Positions 7,980 through 14,808 of a stretch of DNA of 18,733 bases are shown here, one piece after another (positions within the stretch are counted from its first letter, which is position 1; every line of letters begins with the position of its first letter). The stretch is from NCBI GenBank assembly GCA_021739805.1, contig JAIPBB010000070.1, forward strand, positions 1 through 18,733, given 5' to 3'. The notes under the pieces were generated by a model. It did no database searches. It worked only from the letters and a program-made list of their open reading frames with translations, and was not told where the DNA came from. The position numbers and the translations under genes were made by a program. The stretch comes from Saprospiraceae bacterium (GTDB lineage: Bacteria; Bacteroidota; Bacteroidia; Bacteroidales; JAIPBB01).

Positions 7980-8695
7980 GATTGATTTTCCTGAGTTCTG
8001 TTTTCCTGAATTCGCAGGCGGTCAACAGCTTTTTTAAAAACTCTGAGTGTGTTCAGTTGAATCAGGTCCTTTCCTTCTGTCATATTATTTCCATGCCTAC
8101 GAACATGCAAAGTAACTCTGTCAAGCCATTTCATTCTGACTCCAAATTCAGTTGCTCTCATATACCAATCGGAGTCTTCGCCAAAATGAAGAGATGTGTC
8201 GAATAATCCTACTTTATCGAATACTTCCTTTCGGTAAAGAGCAGCACCAATAAATGCGGGAAAAGAAAGTCTTGGGTCACCAACATTTTCATATATTCCT
8301 GCCAAATCATTCTTTTTCATTATCTGTGCATATCCCCTAACAATATCTACTTCAGTATTCTGTACTAATTCTTCGGACAAGATGTTGATATTATTTTCCG
8401 GCCATAAATCGTCTGCATCAAGAAAAGCAATATAATCACCGCTTGCACAGCTGATACCCATATTTCGGGCAATTGATGGACCTTCATTGTTTTTGTAGAA
8501 ATATTTTAAGTCTGTCTCTATGCTTTTCACCACAGCTTCAGTATTATCTGTAGAACCATCATTTATAACAATAATTTCCAATGCAGGATAATTCTGCTCC
8601 AATACATTAGTTATTGCTTCTGAAATAAATTCTTCTCCATTGTAAACAGGTATTATAATGCTAATCAAAGGATTATTTGAAATATTTTTAGTCAC
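7976..8695 (-). CDS. GT2 glycosyltransferase, paralogue of the first GT2 domain of the kinase fusion
   Basis: This 239-residue single-domain GT-A enzyme has IPVYNGEEF (18-26), NDGSTD, ARN, LDADDLWPENN, FGEDSDW and VRRHGNNMT. By hand count it shares about 58% identity, without gaps, over roughly 220 residues with positions 367-586 of the kinase fusion, including the C-terminal helix (NTLRVFKKAVDRLR against NALKVFKKSLDRVR). The two therefore very likely use the same kind of donor and acceptor. Translation starts at a GTG (8693-8695); an in-frame TGA lies just upstream and no ATG occurs near the start, so this start is well bounded. It follows the second PqqD gene by 15 bases and forms a two-gene operon with it. 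Its stop overlaps that of the converging methyltransferase gene. The glycosyltransferase call is firm; the sugar is unknown. Confidence 0.9.
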   Translation of the reverse strand: MTKNISNNPLISIIIPVYNGEEFISEAITNVLEQNYPALEIIVINDGSTDNTEAVVKSIETDLKYFYKNNEGPSIARNMGISCASGDYIAFLDADDLWPENNINILSEELVQNTEVDIVRGYAQIMKKNDLAGIYENVGDPRLSFPAFIGAALYRKEVFDKVGLFDTSLHFGEDSDWYMRATEFGVRMKWLDRVTLHVRRHGNNMTEGKDLIQLNTLRVFKKAVDRLRIQENRTQENQS

Positions 8696-8710
8696 AAGTC
8701 AGATTTTTAT

Positions 8711-9136
8711 TTATTCATCACTTCGTTTAATACCACTTGGATGTGCATATTTTTCCTGCATTTGCTGATAGCTTTGCAAAATTGGTTTTTTAAAAGCCGG
8801 TAATACATTGTCATTAAAATCTAAATGTATTTTTAATCCGGATTTTAATTGCTTTTCATCAACAATGCTTAGAAGCTTTGCATTAATAAGTTCATCTATA
8901 AAAACAAGTACTATTTTTTTTACTAATTCAATTTTAACACTGTTTTTGTAAAGCTTGAAAATATATTCGATAATTTTTTCTGAATCGCCTGATTTAATAA
9001 TAAGTCCCCAAATTAAAACTCCCAGACCATCAATTGTATAATAATTCCCATTGGTAAGATTGAGTAAAACTATTTCACCATCGATAAGTTCAAAAATTAC
9101 ATCTTTTTCATTAAGCCGGATAAAAGTATTCTTCAT
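8711..9136 (-). CDS. PqqD-like peptide-binding protein (copy 2)
   Basis: This 141-residue protein is read from the ATG at 9136. An in-frame GTG at 9163 would add nine residues, but the ATG matches the start of copy 1 better (IDGE falls at 18-21 here and 20-23 there). The PqqD core is clear: IDGEIVLLNL, NGNYYTID (29-36), LGVLIWGLI (38-46) and a VFIDELINAKLLSIV-type ending. The tail again has P118-I-L, Y123 and MQ126-127 at the same spacing as copy 1, then jumps to HPSG (132-135): about 11 residues corresponding to the DPIHD stretch of copy 1 are missing. It probably presents a peptide or protein to the GT2 enzyme 15 bases downstream. The start lies 45 bases from a perfect inverted repeat pair. 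The RRE-type fold is well supported; the partner is inferred. Confidence 0.83.
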   Translation of the reverse strand: MKNTFIRLNEKDVIFELIDGEIVLLNLTNGNYYTIDGLGVLIWGLIIKSGDSEKIIEYIFKLYKNSVKIELVKKIVLVFIDELINAKLLSIVDEKQLKSGLKIHLDFNDNVLPAFKKPILQSYQQMQEKYAHPSGIKRSDE

Positions 9137-9180
9137 TATATTAAATTTTAAATCCGCAAACACTTACACAACAAGCTAAT

Positions 9181-9249
9181 AGTCACGGGGTGACTCATTC
9201 ATTTCAAAAACATATAAATCTCTCATCTTTAAATAGTCACCCCGTGACT
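9181..9249. repeat. Perfect 15-bp inverted pair, each arm itself a hairpin
   Basis: AGTCACGGGGTGACT at 9181-9195 and its exact reverse complement AGTCACCCCGTGACT at 9235-9249 are separated by 39 bases. Each arm is also a self-complementary hairpin (AGTCAC / GTGACT around three G or three C). The arms are GC-rich in a very AT-rich setting. The element sits between divergent start codons (9136 and 9371), 44 bases upstream of the ATG of PqqD copy 2. It could be a REP/MITE-like mobile repeat, a regulator-binding pair or an RNA structure in the PqqD leader. No flanking target duplication is evident. Confidence 0.85.
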
Positions 9250-9294
9250 TGCAGATTTATAGTTAAATAAAAAAATAAAGATATTCCTTTTTTC

Positions 9295-9324
9295 TTTGAG
9301 GCAATATATAAAATATTATGTTTG
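9295..9324 (+). promoter_or_regulatory. Bacteroidota-type promoter for the lone methyltransferase
   Basis: TTTG at 9295-9298 and TATGTTTG at 9317-9324 match the Bacteroidota -33 (TTTG) and -7 (TAnnTTTG) consensus exactly, with 18 bases between them, one short of the usual 19-21. Transcription would start near 9330, about 40 bases before the ATG at 9371. It is the clearest promoter in the window and one of the grounds for the phylum assignment. Confidence 0.6.
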
Positions 9325-9370
9325 CTAAGGTTTTTAATCACAAAAACTTAAATTCTAATAAATATTTATT

Positions 9371-10159
9371 ATGGGGTCATACACCTATCCAGACAAAAAG
9401 GACAAAATGATAATTCAATTTATCAAAGAAAAAGATGAAAATTACTGGGTTGAAAGTGAAAACATCATCCTTAACATTATTAAAAGTTATTTTGATAAAT
9501 TTCTGCCCAAGAGAAACAGAAAAATGTTGGATGCAGGATGTGGCAGCGGAAGACTATTACCATTTTTTGAGTCTTATTTTGACGAGATTGATGGTGTTGA
9601 ACCTGACAAACAACGTTACAAAGAAGCTAATAAATTCATTAAATCATTAAATTTAAAAGAGAAAATCCGACTCCATAACATTCCTATTCAAGAATACCAA
9701 ATAAAGCCGGATACAACTTATGATTTTATATTATGCAGTCATATAATTCAGCATATACACAGTTATTCAGTGAAAGCATGTCTTTCCGCTTTATCGGGAT
9801 TGTTGAATAAGAATGGCTTGCTCGCAATTACTACAAATCATTCTACAAGACCCTCAAATTATTTTATGAAGAGTTATCTGAAAAATGGTGTGACAACTAG
9901 TGAGGAAGTTAATGAGGAAGAGTTTAACTTATTGGTAAGCGGAGATGGAATATTGCCTGTACAGTTTTTCAATTATGATATTTTAGCAGAATTTCTCAAT
10001 TTAATCGGTTTAGAAATAATCGATTACAAAGTTTTCCATATTGATGATACGGATAGGGAAAAAGTAAAAACCAAAAATCATGATGCTTATTTCAATGCTT
10101 CAAAAGCAAGAAAGGAAAAATATGGAAGAGATATGATGATTTTGGTGAGGAAAAAATAG
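9371..10159 (+). CDS. Class I SAM-dependent methyltransferase
   Basis: This 262-residue cytoplasmic enzyme has an intact SAM-binding motif I, LDAGCGSGRLLPF (53-65), followed by the acidic strand end IDGVEPDK (73-80), the motif DFILCSHIIQHI and a glycine-bearing post-motif strand (LLNKNGLLAITT). The C-terminal 80 residues form the usual seven-stranded completion with a lysine-rich end. The substrate cannot be read from the sequence; small-molecule or sugar methylation is typical of this Methyltransf_11/25 type. It stands alone on the plus strand, driven by its own promoter about 45 bases upstream, and converges with the GH113-like gene with 24 bases between their stops. It is divergent from PqqD copy 2, sharing the intergenic region with the inverted pair, so the two could be co-regulated. 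Unlike the methyltransferase at 7155-7979 it has no zinc ribbon. Confidence 0.85.
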   Translation: MGSYTYPDKKDKMIIQFIKEKDENYWVESENIILNIIKSYFDKFLPKRNRKMLDAGCGSGRLLPFFESYFDEIDGVEPDKQRYKEANKFIKSLNLKEKIRLHNIPIQEYQIKPDTTYDFILCSHIIQHIHSYSVKACLSALSGLLNKNGLLAITTNHSTRPSNYFMKSYLKNGVTTSEEVNEEEFNLLVSGDGILPVQFFNYDILAEFLNLIGLEIIDYKVFHIDDTDREKVKTKNHDAYFNASKARKEKYGRDMMILVRKK

Positions 10160-10183
10160 GATTTTTATTTCTATATGAAAATA

Positions 10184-11377
10184 CTATCTACGCAGATTCA
10201 GTAGCTTTCTAAGTTTTATTAAATTCAGTTCCAACCAATAAGAAACAAAATAATAAAAATTTAAGAATTTATCTTTCCTTGTTTTTTGGATATTATCAAT
10301 TTTCTCAGAATTATCAAAATTTCCATAATATTTCCGAACTATCTGGGCTGTTTCTTTGTTAATAATCGAAAAATCAGTGTTTTCAAGATTATGAAAAGAA
10401 GGAGGATTTTTCATTTCTTCCTCCCATAAAAATATTCCATCAATCCAATCAACATTGTTTAATGCCTGAAACATTGCTTCATAGCAATTTGTCTGTAGCT
10501 GCTGATTAAATTTATCTTTTGTTGTTTTACTGGCTTGTCCACTATGGTATGCGGGCACACGATGTGAATAATCAATACTTCTATAACCTATTTCTCCGAT
10601 TAAAACCTTTTTTTCTGTGTTAAGATTATTTTTCCAGTTTTCTAATCTTGGTATCCATTTATTTTTCCAGTCGCTAATAATAGAGCCAAAATCAGGAGTT
10701 GCCTGATGAATATTTCCAACTCCATAAAAAGCCGACATGCTGATATAATCAAATAATTCCCAAAATTCCGAACCTATGGCTTCAACATTTATCGGTTGGT
10801 TATTGCCCAAAAAGAATTCGTTTTGGCCCAAAATTTCTGCTTTATCAGCGAGATATGTCAGCTTTCCTTTAAAAGCCATATTATCGTAATTTCTTATAAA
10901 ACTCACTAAATCTGACCAATATTTATAATATTCCGGTCTGGTCAACGATATGAATTCTGTTCCTACAGTAAATAATTCAACATTATACTTTATTGAAACT
11001 TTCAGGAAATGTTCTATAAACAATTGATAGCTTTCGAACCATTGTGAAACATCTTTAGGGACAATTTTAGCTCTCCATCCATATTTATCAGGAAAAGTAT
11101 CAACATGTGCATTAAGATTTACTTTCAAACCTTGCTTATGGATATATTGAATCGCTTTTATTAAAAGGAGGTCGTCAACTGATTTTTGTTGATGTTTATA
11201 AATTTCGGTTGAATAATAATTATCCTGATACCATGTGATTACTATTTCTATAGAATTGACTCCGCATTTTTTTAAATAGTCAATAGTTTTATAGAAATAT
11301 AAGCTATTAAAAGCGTTAGAATAATAGCCCGATACTGCTACTCCTTTATATTCCCAATTATTGACAGATGAAATCAT
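10184..11377 (-). CDS. GH113-like glycoside hydrolase (TIM barrel), no signal peptide
   Basis: This 397-residue protein resembles family GH113 (beta-mannanase type) and related TIM-barrel glycosidases of glycan loci. Landmarks are KGVAVSGYYSN near the start, NSIEIVITWYQDN (41-53), NAHVDTF (89-95), a likely acid/base Glu141 in FTVGTEF (136-142) and a likely nucleophile Glu262 in IGEIGYRS (260-267), then GIFLWEEE (314-321) at the barrel end. The two acids stand after strands 4 and 7 as in clan GH-A enzymes. There is no signal peptide or lipobox, so it seems cytoplasmic, unlike most glycan-degrading Bacteroidota hydrolases. A basic, aromatic tail (about 368-397) beyond the barrel could bind the membrane. 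It lies 129 bases downstream of rfbF on the same strand, across a two-tier inverted repeat. Substrate is inferred only; a trimming or quality-control role in glycan synthesis is possible. Confidence 0.72.
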   Translation of the reverse strand: MISSVNNWEYKGVAVSGYYSNAFNSLYFYKTIDYLKKCGVNSIEIVITWYQDNYYSTEIYKHQQKSVDDLLLIKAIQYIHKQGLKVNLNAHVDTFPDKYGWRAKIVPKDVSQWFESYQLFIEHFLKVSIKYNVELFTVGTEFISLTRPEYYKYWSDLVSFIRNYDNMAFKGKLTYLADKAEILGQNEFFLGNNQPINVEAIGSEFWELFDYISMSAFYGVGNIHQATPDFGSIISDWKNKWIPRLENWKNNLNTEKKVLIGEIGYRSIDYSHRVPAYHSGQASKTTKDKFNQQLQTNCYEAMFQALNNVDWIDGIFLWEEEMKNPPSFHNLENTDFSIINKETAQIVRKYYGNFDNSEKIDNIQKTRKDKFLNFYYFVSYWLELNLIKLRKLLNLRR

Positions 11378-11430
11378 CGGTTAAATTAAATATTTTAATG
11401 TATCTATTAAGTCAAAATATTAATCCATTG

Positions 11431-11499
11431 CTTTGGCTTAATAAATTTGAACGACTTAACTATTGTGAAAAATCTAAGTCATAAACTGCTAAGCCCAAG
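11431..11499. repeat. Two-tier inverted repeat between rfbF and the GH113-like gene
   Basis: CTTTGGCTTA (11431-11440) pairs with TAAGCCCAAG (11490-11499) at 9 of 10 positions, and inside it GACTTA (11453-11458) pairs perfectly with TAAGTC (11475-11480). The element fills most of the 129-base gap after rfbF. There is no T-run after the stem on the minus strand, so it is not a standard intrinsic terminator. It may be a leader structure of the GH113-like gene or a chance AT-rich fold. Confidence 0.4.
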
Positions 11500-11506
11500 G
11501 ATTTAC

Positions 11507-12205
11507 TTACCACTTTATCCAAGGAGCATTATTTTCTAAAATTAAATTATCAAATTCAATACTATCTTTTTTTGTATTTAAACACTTCCAAAATCCACCA
11601 TGTTTGTAAGCCTTTATTTCACCCATTTTAGTCAACTTTTGAAATATCTCATCTTCTAATTCTTCATTATCAGTAAAATAGTCAAATATTTTTTTAGAAA
11701 AACAGAAGAAACCACCATTTATCCAATAACCTTCTATCCTTGGTTTTTCTCTAAAACATTTAACATCATCATCTCCACCAATCTCCACAACTCCAAAATT
11801 TGACTCTAAAGGCATGGCTGTTAATGTAGCAACCTTACCGTGCTTTTTATGAAATTCAAAAATACTTTTTGGGTCAACATCAGAAAGATCATCACCATAA
11901 GCAACAAAAAAACAATCACTATCAATAAGGTATTCGGCTTTTTTTATTCTTTGAGCTTTTTTTGTTTCAAGACCTGTATTAAGAAAATCAATATTCCAAT
12001 TGGGTTCGGGATGAGAAGAAAAGTAGTCTTTAATCATTTGTCCTTTATAACCCAAAAGAATAACAAAATCCTTGAATCCACTATTAGCATAAATGCTCAT
12101 AATATGCCAAATAATTGGTTTTCCTCCAATTTCCATCAATGGTTTTGGTTTATCTTCAACACTCAAACGAGAACCTTTTCCTCCAGCTAATATCAGAACC
12201 TTCAT
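11507..12205 (-). CDS. rfbF: Glucose-1-phosphate cytidylyltransferase (RfbF-like)
   Basis: This enzyme makes CDP-glucose from CTP and glucose-1-phosphate (EC 2.7.7.33), the first committed step to CDP-deoxysugars. The 232-residue protein opens with the nucleotidyltransferase signature LILAGGKGSRL (4-14) and KPKPLMEIGGKPIIWHIM (19-36), then FVILLGYKGQMIKDYF, the metal-site region FVAYGDDLSDVD, FREKP and the family ending GFWKCLNTKKD. It is about 25 residues shorter than the usual roughly 257-residue RfbF; the shortening falls in the middle, after the HPEPNW region, rather than at either end. The gene directly downstream of rfbG (9 bases apart) confirms the pathway. Cytoplasmic. It is the last gene of the four-gene minus-strand operon. 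A related NTP-transferase of other specificity is possible but less likely given rfbG. Confidence 0.85.
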   Translation of the reverse strand: MKVLILAGGKGSRLSVEDKPKPLMEIGGKPIIWHIMSIYANSGFKDFVILLGYKGQMIKDYFSSHPEPNWNIDFLNTGLETKKAQRIKKAEYLIDSDCFFVAYGDDLSDVDPKSIFEFHKKHGKVATLTAMPLESNFGVVEIGGDDDVKCFREKPRIEGYWINGGFFCFSKKIFDYFTDNEELEDEIFQKLTKMGEIKAYKHGGFWKCLNTKKDSIEFDNLILENNAPWIKW

Positions 12206-12214
12206 AATTTTAAT

Positions 12215-13315
12215 TTATATGTCACTTTTTAATATCCACAAACGAGTGTATTCTTCAATTTGATTATTACACATTTCAAGCACATTGGTTTTTTTGTAAT
12301 TTTTATACCAATCTATAGTAAAACCAACGGTTTTCTGAAAATTAAGAACTGGATTCCAACTCAATATTTTCTTGGCTTTGTTAATATCAAGAATCAATAA
12401 ATTAGCTTCGTGCAATGCTTGTTTTTCAGATGTGTCATTCCATTTTCCTGAACCATAATTTTCAATAAGTTTTTCTACTAATATTTTTACCGGAATAGTT
12501 GTTTCAATATTAGGTCCAAAGTTCCACGCATCTCCATATTTAACAGGATTATCCATCATTTTAGCTCCAAGTAAAAGATATGCTCCGAGTGGTTCTAATA
12601 CATGCTGCCATGGCCGAACTGAATTAGGATTTCGAACATTAATTATTTTATCGTTTTCAATTGCCCTTATACAATCAGGAATAATACGATTTTCTGCCCA
12701 ATCTCCTCCTCCTATTACGTTACCTGCACGAACTGAAGCAATTGATTTTTTGTGTTTTTCATACAATTTGGGATTAAAGAATGAATTTCTATATGAAGCA
12801 ATTATTAATTCAGCTGCTCCTTTGCTCGAACTGTATGGGTCATATCCTCCTAATCTATCTTCTTCCCTGTAAGGTATTAAGTGCTCTTTATTATCATAAA
12901 CTTTATCGGTAGTAATGAAAATAGCAGTATGAATAGAATTGCTCAATCTTATAGCTTCAAGCACATTAGCTGTTCCCATAGTGTTTGTTTCATAAGTTTT
13001 TATGGGATTTTTATAAGCATCAATTACTAAAGCCTGTGCTGCAAGATGAAAAATTATTTCAGGCTTTTCTTCTTCAAATACATTTATTAATTTTTCTCTA
13101 TTTCGAATATCGTCTCTTATACTTTTAATTTTTGAGGAAATCCCGGATAACATATAATTACCTGAGGGATTAGCCGTGTCTAATCCATATCCAATTACTT
13201 CCGCTCCAAGTTTATGCAACCATATTGTAAGCCACGAACCTTTAAAACCGGTATGTCCGGTAATAAGCACTTTCTTGCCTTTATAATATGCTAACAATTC
13301 GTCTATTGATTTCAT
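12215..13315 (-). CDS. rfbG: CDP-glucose 4,6-dehydratase
   Basis: This short-chain dehydrogenase converts CDP-glucose to CDP-4-keto-6-deoxyglucose (EC 4.2.1.45), the branch point to abequose, paratose, tyvelose, ascarylose and related dideoxysugars. The 366-residue length is normal for the family. It has the NAD-binding GHTGFKGSW (20-28) typical of RfbG, HLAAQALV (90-97), the catalytic TTDK (135-138) and Y161-SSSK165, followed by GGGDWAENRIIPD and NSVRPWQHVLEPLGAYL, both family hallmarks. It lies 9 bases upstream of rfbF and 11 bases downstream of the membrane glycosyltransferase gene, so all are probably one transcript. No dehydrase, reductase or epimerase that would finish a CDP-dideoxysugar is present in the window; those genes must lie elsewhere, or the 4-keto sugar is used by another route. 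Confidence 0.93.
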   Translation of the reverse strand: MKSIDELLAYYKGKKVLITGHTGFKGSWLTIWLHKLGAEVIGYGLDTANPSGNYMLSGISSKIKSIRDDIRNREKLINVFEEEKPEIIFHLAAQALVIDAYKNPIKTYETNTMGTANVLEAIRLSNSIHTAIFITTDKVYDNKEHLIPYREEDRLGGYDPYSSSKGAAELIIASYRNSFFNPKLYEKHKKSIASVRAGNVIGGGDWAENRIIPDCIRAIENDKIINVRNPNSVRPWQHVLEPLGAYLLLGAKMMDNPVKYGDAWNFGPNIETTIPVKILVEKLIENYGSGKWNDTSEKQALHEANLLILDINKAKKILSWNPVLNFQKTVGFTIDWYKNYKKTNVLEMCNNQIEEYTRLWILKSDI

Positions 13316-13326
13316 GATTTAAATTT

Positions 13327-14796
13327 CTAATTTGAAGTAATTATTCTGTATTTTATCACATTGCCAATTTCTTCGATTTTTTCCAAATCATAGTGTTCTT
13401 CGACATATTGTTTCACATTATTTTGACAAACAATTACTAAATCACCTGATTGCAGGTTTTTCCAATTTTTAAAAGAAATATCTACTCCTCTATCATTTAA
13501 AATATTCATATAAAACCTAAGGTTTGCATAATGTCCATCGTAAAGAATAAAATAATCATCAACATCATATTTGCCTTTTACAGCATCTTGCAAGAAATAC
13601 CCAATTTCATAAAACTCTTGTGCCCAAGCATATTCCTTAGGTTTGTAAGTATAATTCATTACATTTTTATAAGGTATTATTGTAATAATAAATAAAAATA
13701 TAAAAGGTAATATGTTTATTTTTAGAGTTTTATTAATCAACTCCCAATTCTTTAAAAGATTAAAAATGTAGTAAATAAATACAGCTATTAAAATTGCAAT
13801 AAATGGATACATGGGTGCATCATAATGTCGCAATTTGGTTTGAGCTGTTGAAATAATCAAGAAAAAAGACAGAATCACTAAAGAGGAAAATAAAGTAATT
13901 CGCTTAATTTTCGAATCTTTATTTACCAATCCCACAATTAAGCCACATGGAATTAGTAAATACCATACAGGATATAATTGGAAATTAATAATATTGCTGA
14001 AATAATACCAAAATCCTTGTTTTGGACCTTCAAGTATATTCAGATATCTTCCACCAAGTTCATTATTATATACACTTCTAAGATAGCCGGGATTTTGAAA
14101 TTGCCTTAATAAATAATAGCCCAAGGTAAGTATAGCAAAAATCATAATACCAAAATAGAAGTGCTTATTTTTTAAAGTTGGCCAAAATTGTTTTTGTATT
14201 AAACTATAAATCAGTAATGCCGGCATAAAAAGCAATCCGGCAACACTTTTAGTTAGAACAGCTAATGCCGTGATTACAAAAAACAAATAGAGAAATTTAT
14301 TCTTTTTAGTTTCAATAAATGCAAAAAATAACAAAGCGCTCAAAGTAGTAAACTGTATTAATAAAGCTTCATAATCTCCTGTTCGGGTAACATGTTCGCA
14401 AACATATCCATAGGATGTAATCAGTACAATAACGGCAATAAATCCAAACCAAAAATCTTTTAGATATTTTAGTGAGAACATTAATAAAGCAATACAAGTA
14501 AATAATGTGGCAAAGGCCGCAGGCAATCTAACTGATAATTCATTTACTCCGATAAATTTCATTGATAACACCTGAAGCCAAATCATTAAAGGTGGTCTTG
14601 TGTTAAACATATCAGGAATTCCTTTATAATGTGTAACAATAAAATCACCGTTTTTCAGCATTTCATAGGCATTATTTGCCAATCGGGATTCGTCGAACAA
14701 TCTAATTGGGAAAGTATTTAAAAAACCAAAAATGGGTATGTAAATTAATGCAGCTAAACATAAATACTTAAAGTAAGTGATTGTAACATGCTTCAT
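13327..14796 (-). CDS. ArnT/PMT-like membrane glycosyltransferase (GT-C fold)
   Basis: This 489-residue polytopic membrane protein has about eleven hydrophobic segments. The first periplasmic loop after helix 1 carries the catalytic acid pair of the GT-C superfamily in RLFDESRLANNAYEM (D35, E36), then NTRPPLMIWLQ (65-75) and SVRLPAAF (88-95), as in ArnT/PMT enzymes of families GT39 and GT83. The C-terminal part (about 385-489) is a soluble periplasmic domain. Such enzymes move a sugar from a polyprenyl-phosphate carrier to lipid A, a glycan or a protein on the periplasmic face. It stands 12 bases downstream of the O-antigen ligase gene and 11 upstream of rfbG, so it probably decorates or helps finish the surface glycan made by this locus. 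Donor and acceptor are not readable from the sequence. Confidence 0.83.
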   Translation of the reverse strand: MKHVTITYFKYLCLAALIYIPIFGFLNTFPIRLFDESRLANNAYEMLKNGDFIVTHYKGIPDMFNTRPPLMIWLQVLSMKFIGVNELSVRLPAAFATLFTCIALLMFSLKYLKDFWFGFIAVIVLITSYGYVCEHVTRTGDYEALLIQFTTLSALLFFAFIETKKNKFLYLFFVITALAVLTKSVAGLLFMPALLIYSLIQKQFWPTLKNKHFYFGIMIFAILTLGYYLLRQFQNPGYLRSVYNNELGGRYLNILEGPKQGFWYYFSNIINFQLYPVWYLLIPCGLIVGLVNKDSKIKRITLFSSLVILSFFLIISTAQTKLRHYDAPMYPFIAILIAVFIYYIFNLLKNWELINKTLKINILPFIFLFIITIIPYKNVMNYTYKPKEYAWAQEFYEIGYFLQDAVKGKYDVDDYFILYDGHYANLRFYMNILNDRGVDISFKNWKNLQSGDLVIVCQNNVKQYVEEHYDLEKIEEIGNVIKYRIITSN

Positions 14797-14808
14797 TATT
14801 TTTGCAGC

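Noticed and set aside
9137..9163. GTG start at 9163 for PqqD copy 2
   Set aside because: The nine added residues have no counterpart in copy 1, while the ATG at 9136 gives a matching N-terminus. The GTG cannot be fully excluded.
9181..9195. The AGTCAC-GGG-GTGACT hairpin as an intrinsic terminator
   Set aside because: It lies upstream of two divergent genes, not after a gene, and has no T-run following it on either strand.
9181..9249. Short CRISPR array
   Set aside because: The two repeats are in inverted rather than direct orientation, only two copies exist, and no cas gene is present.
9319..9411. A 30-codon ORF starting MFAKVFNHKN overlapping the methyltransferase start
   Set aside because: It is in another frame over a gene with clear motifs, has no conserved-looking feature, and its ATG is part of the TAnnTTTG promoter box.
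11840..12190. A 116-codon plus-strand frame opposite rfbF
   Set aside because: It is antisense to a gene with an unmistakable LAGGKGSRL signature and shows no domain of its own.
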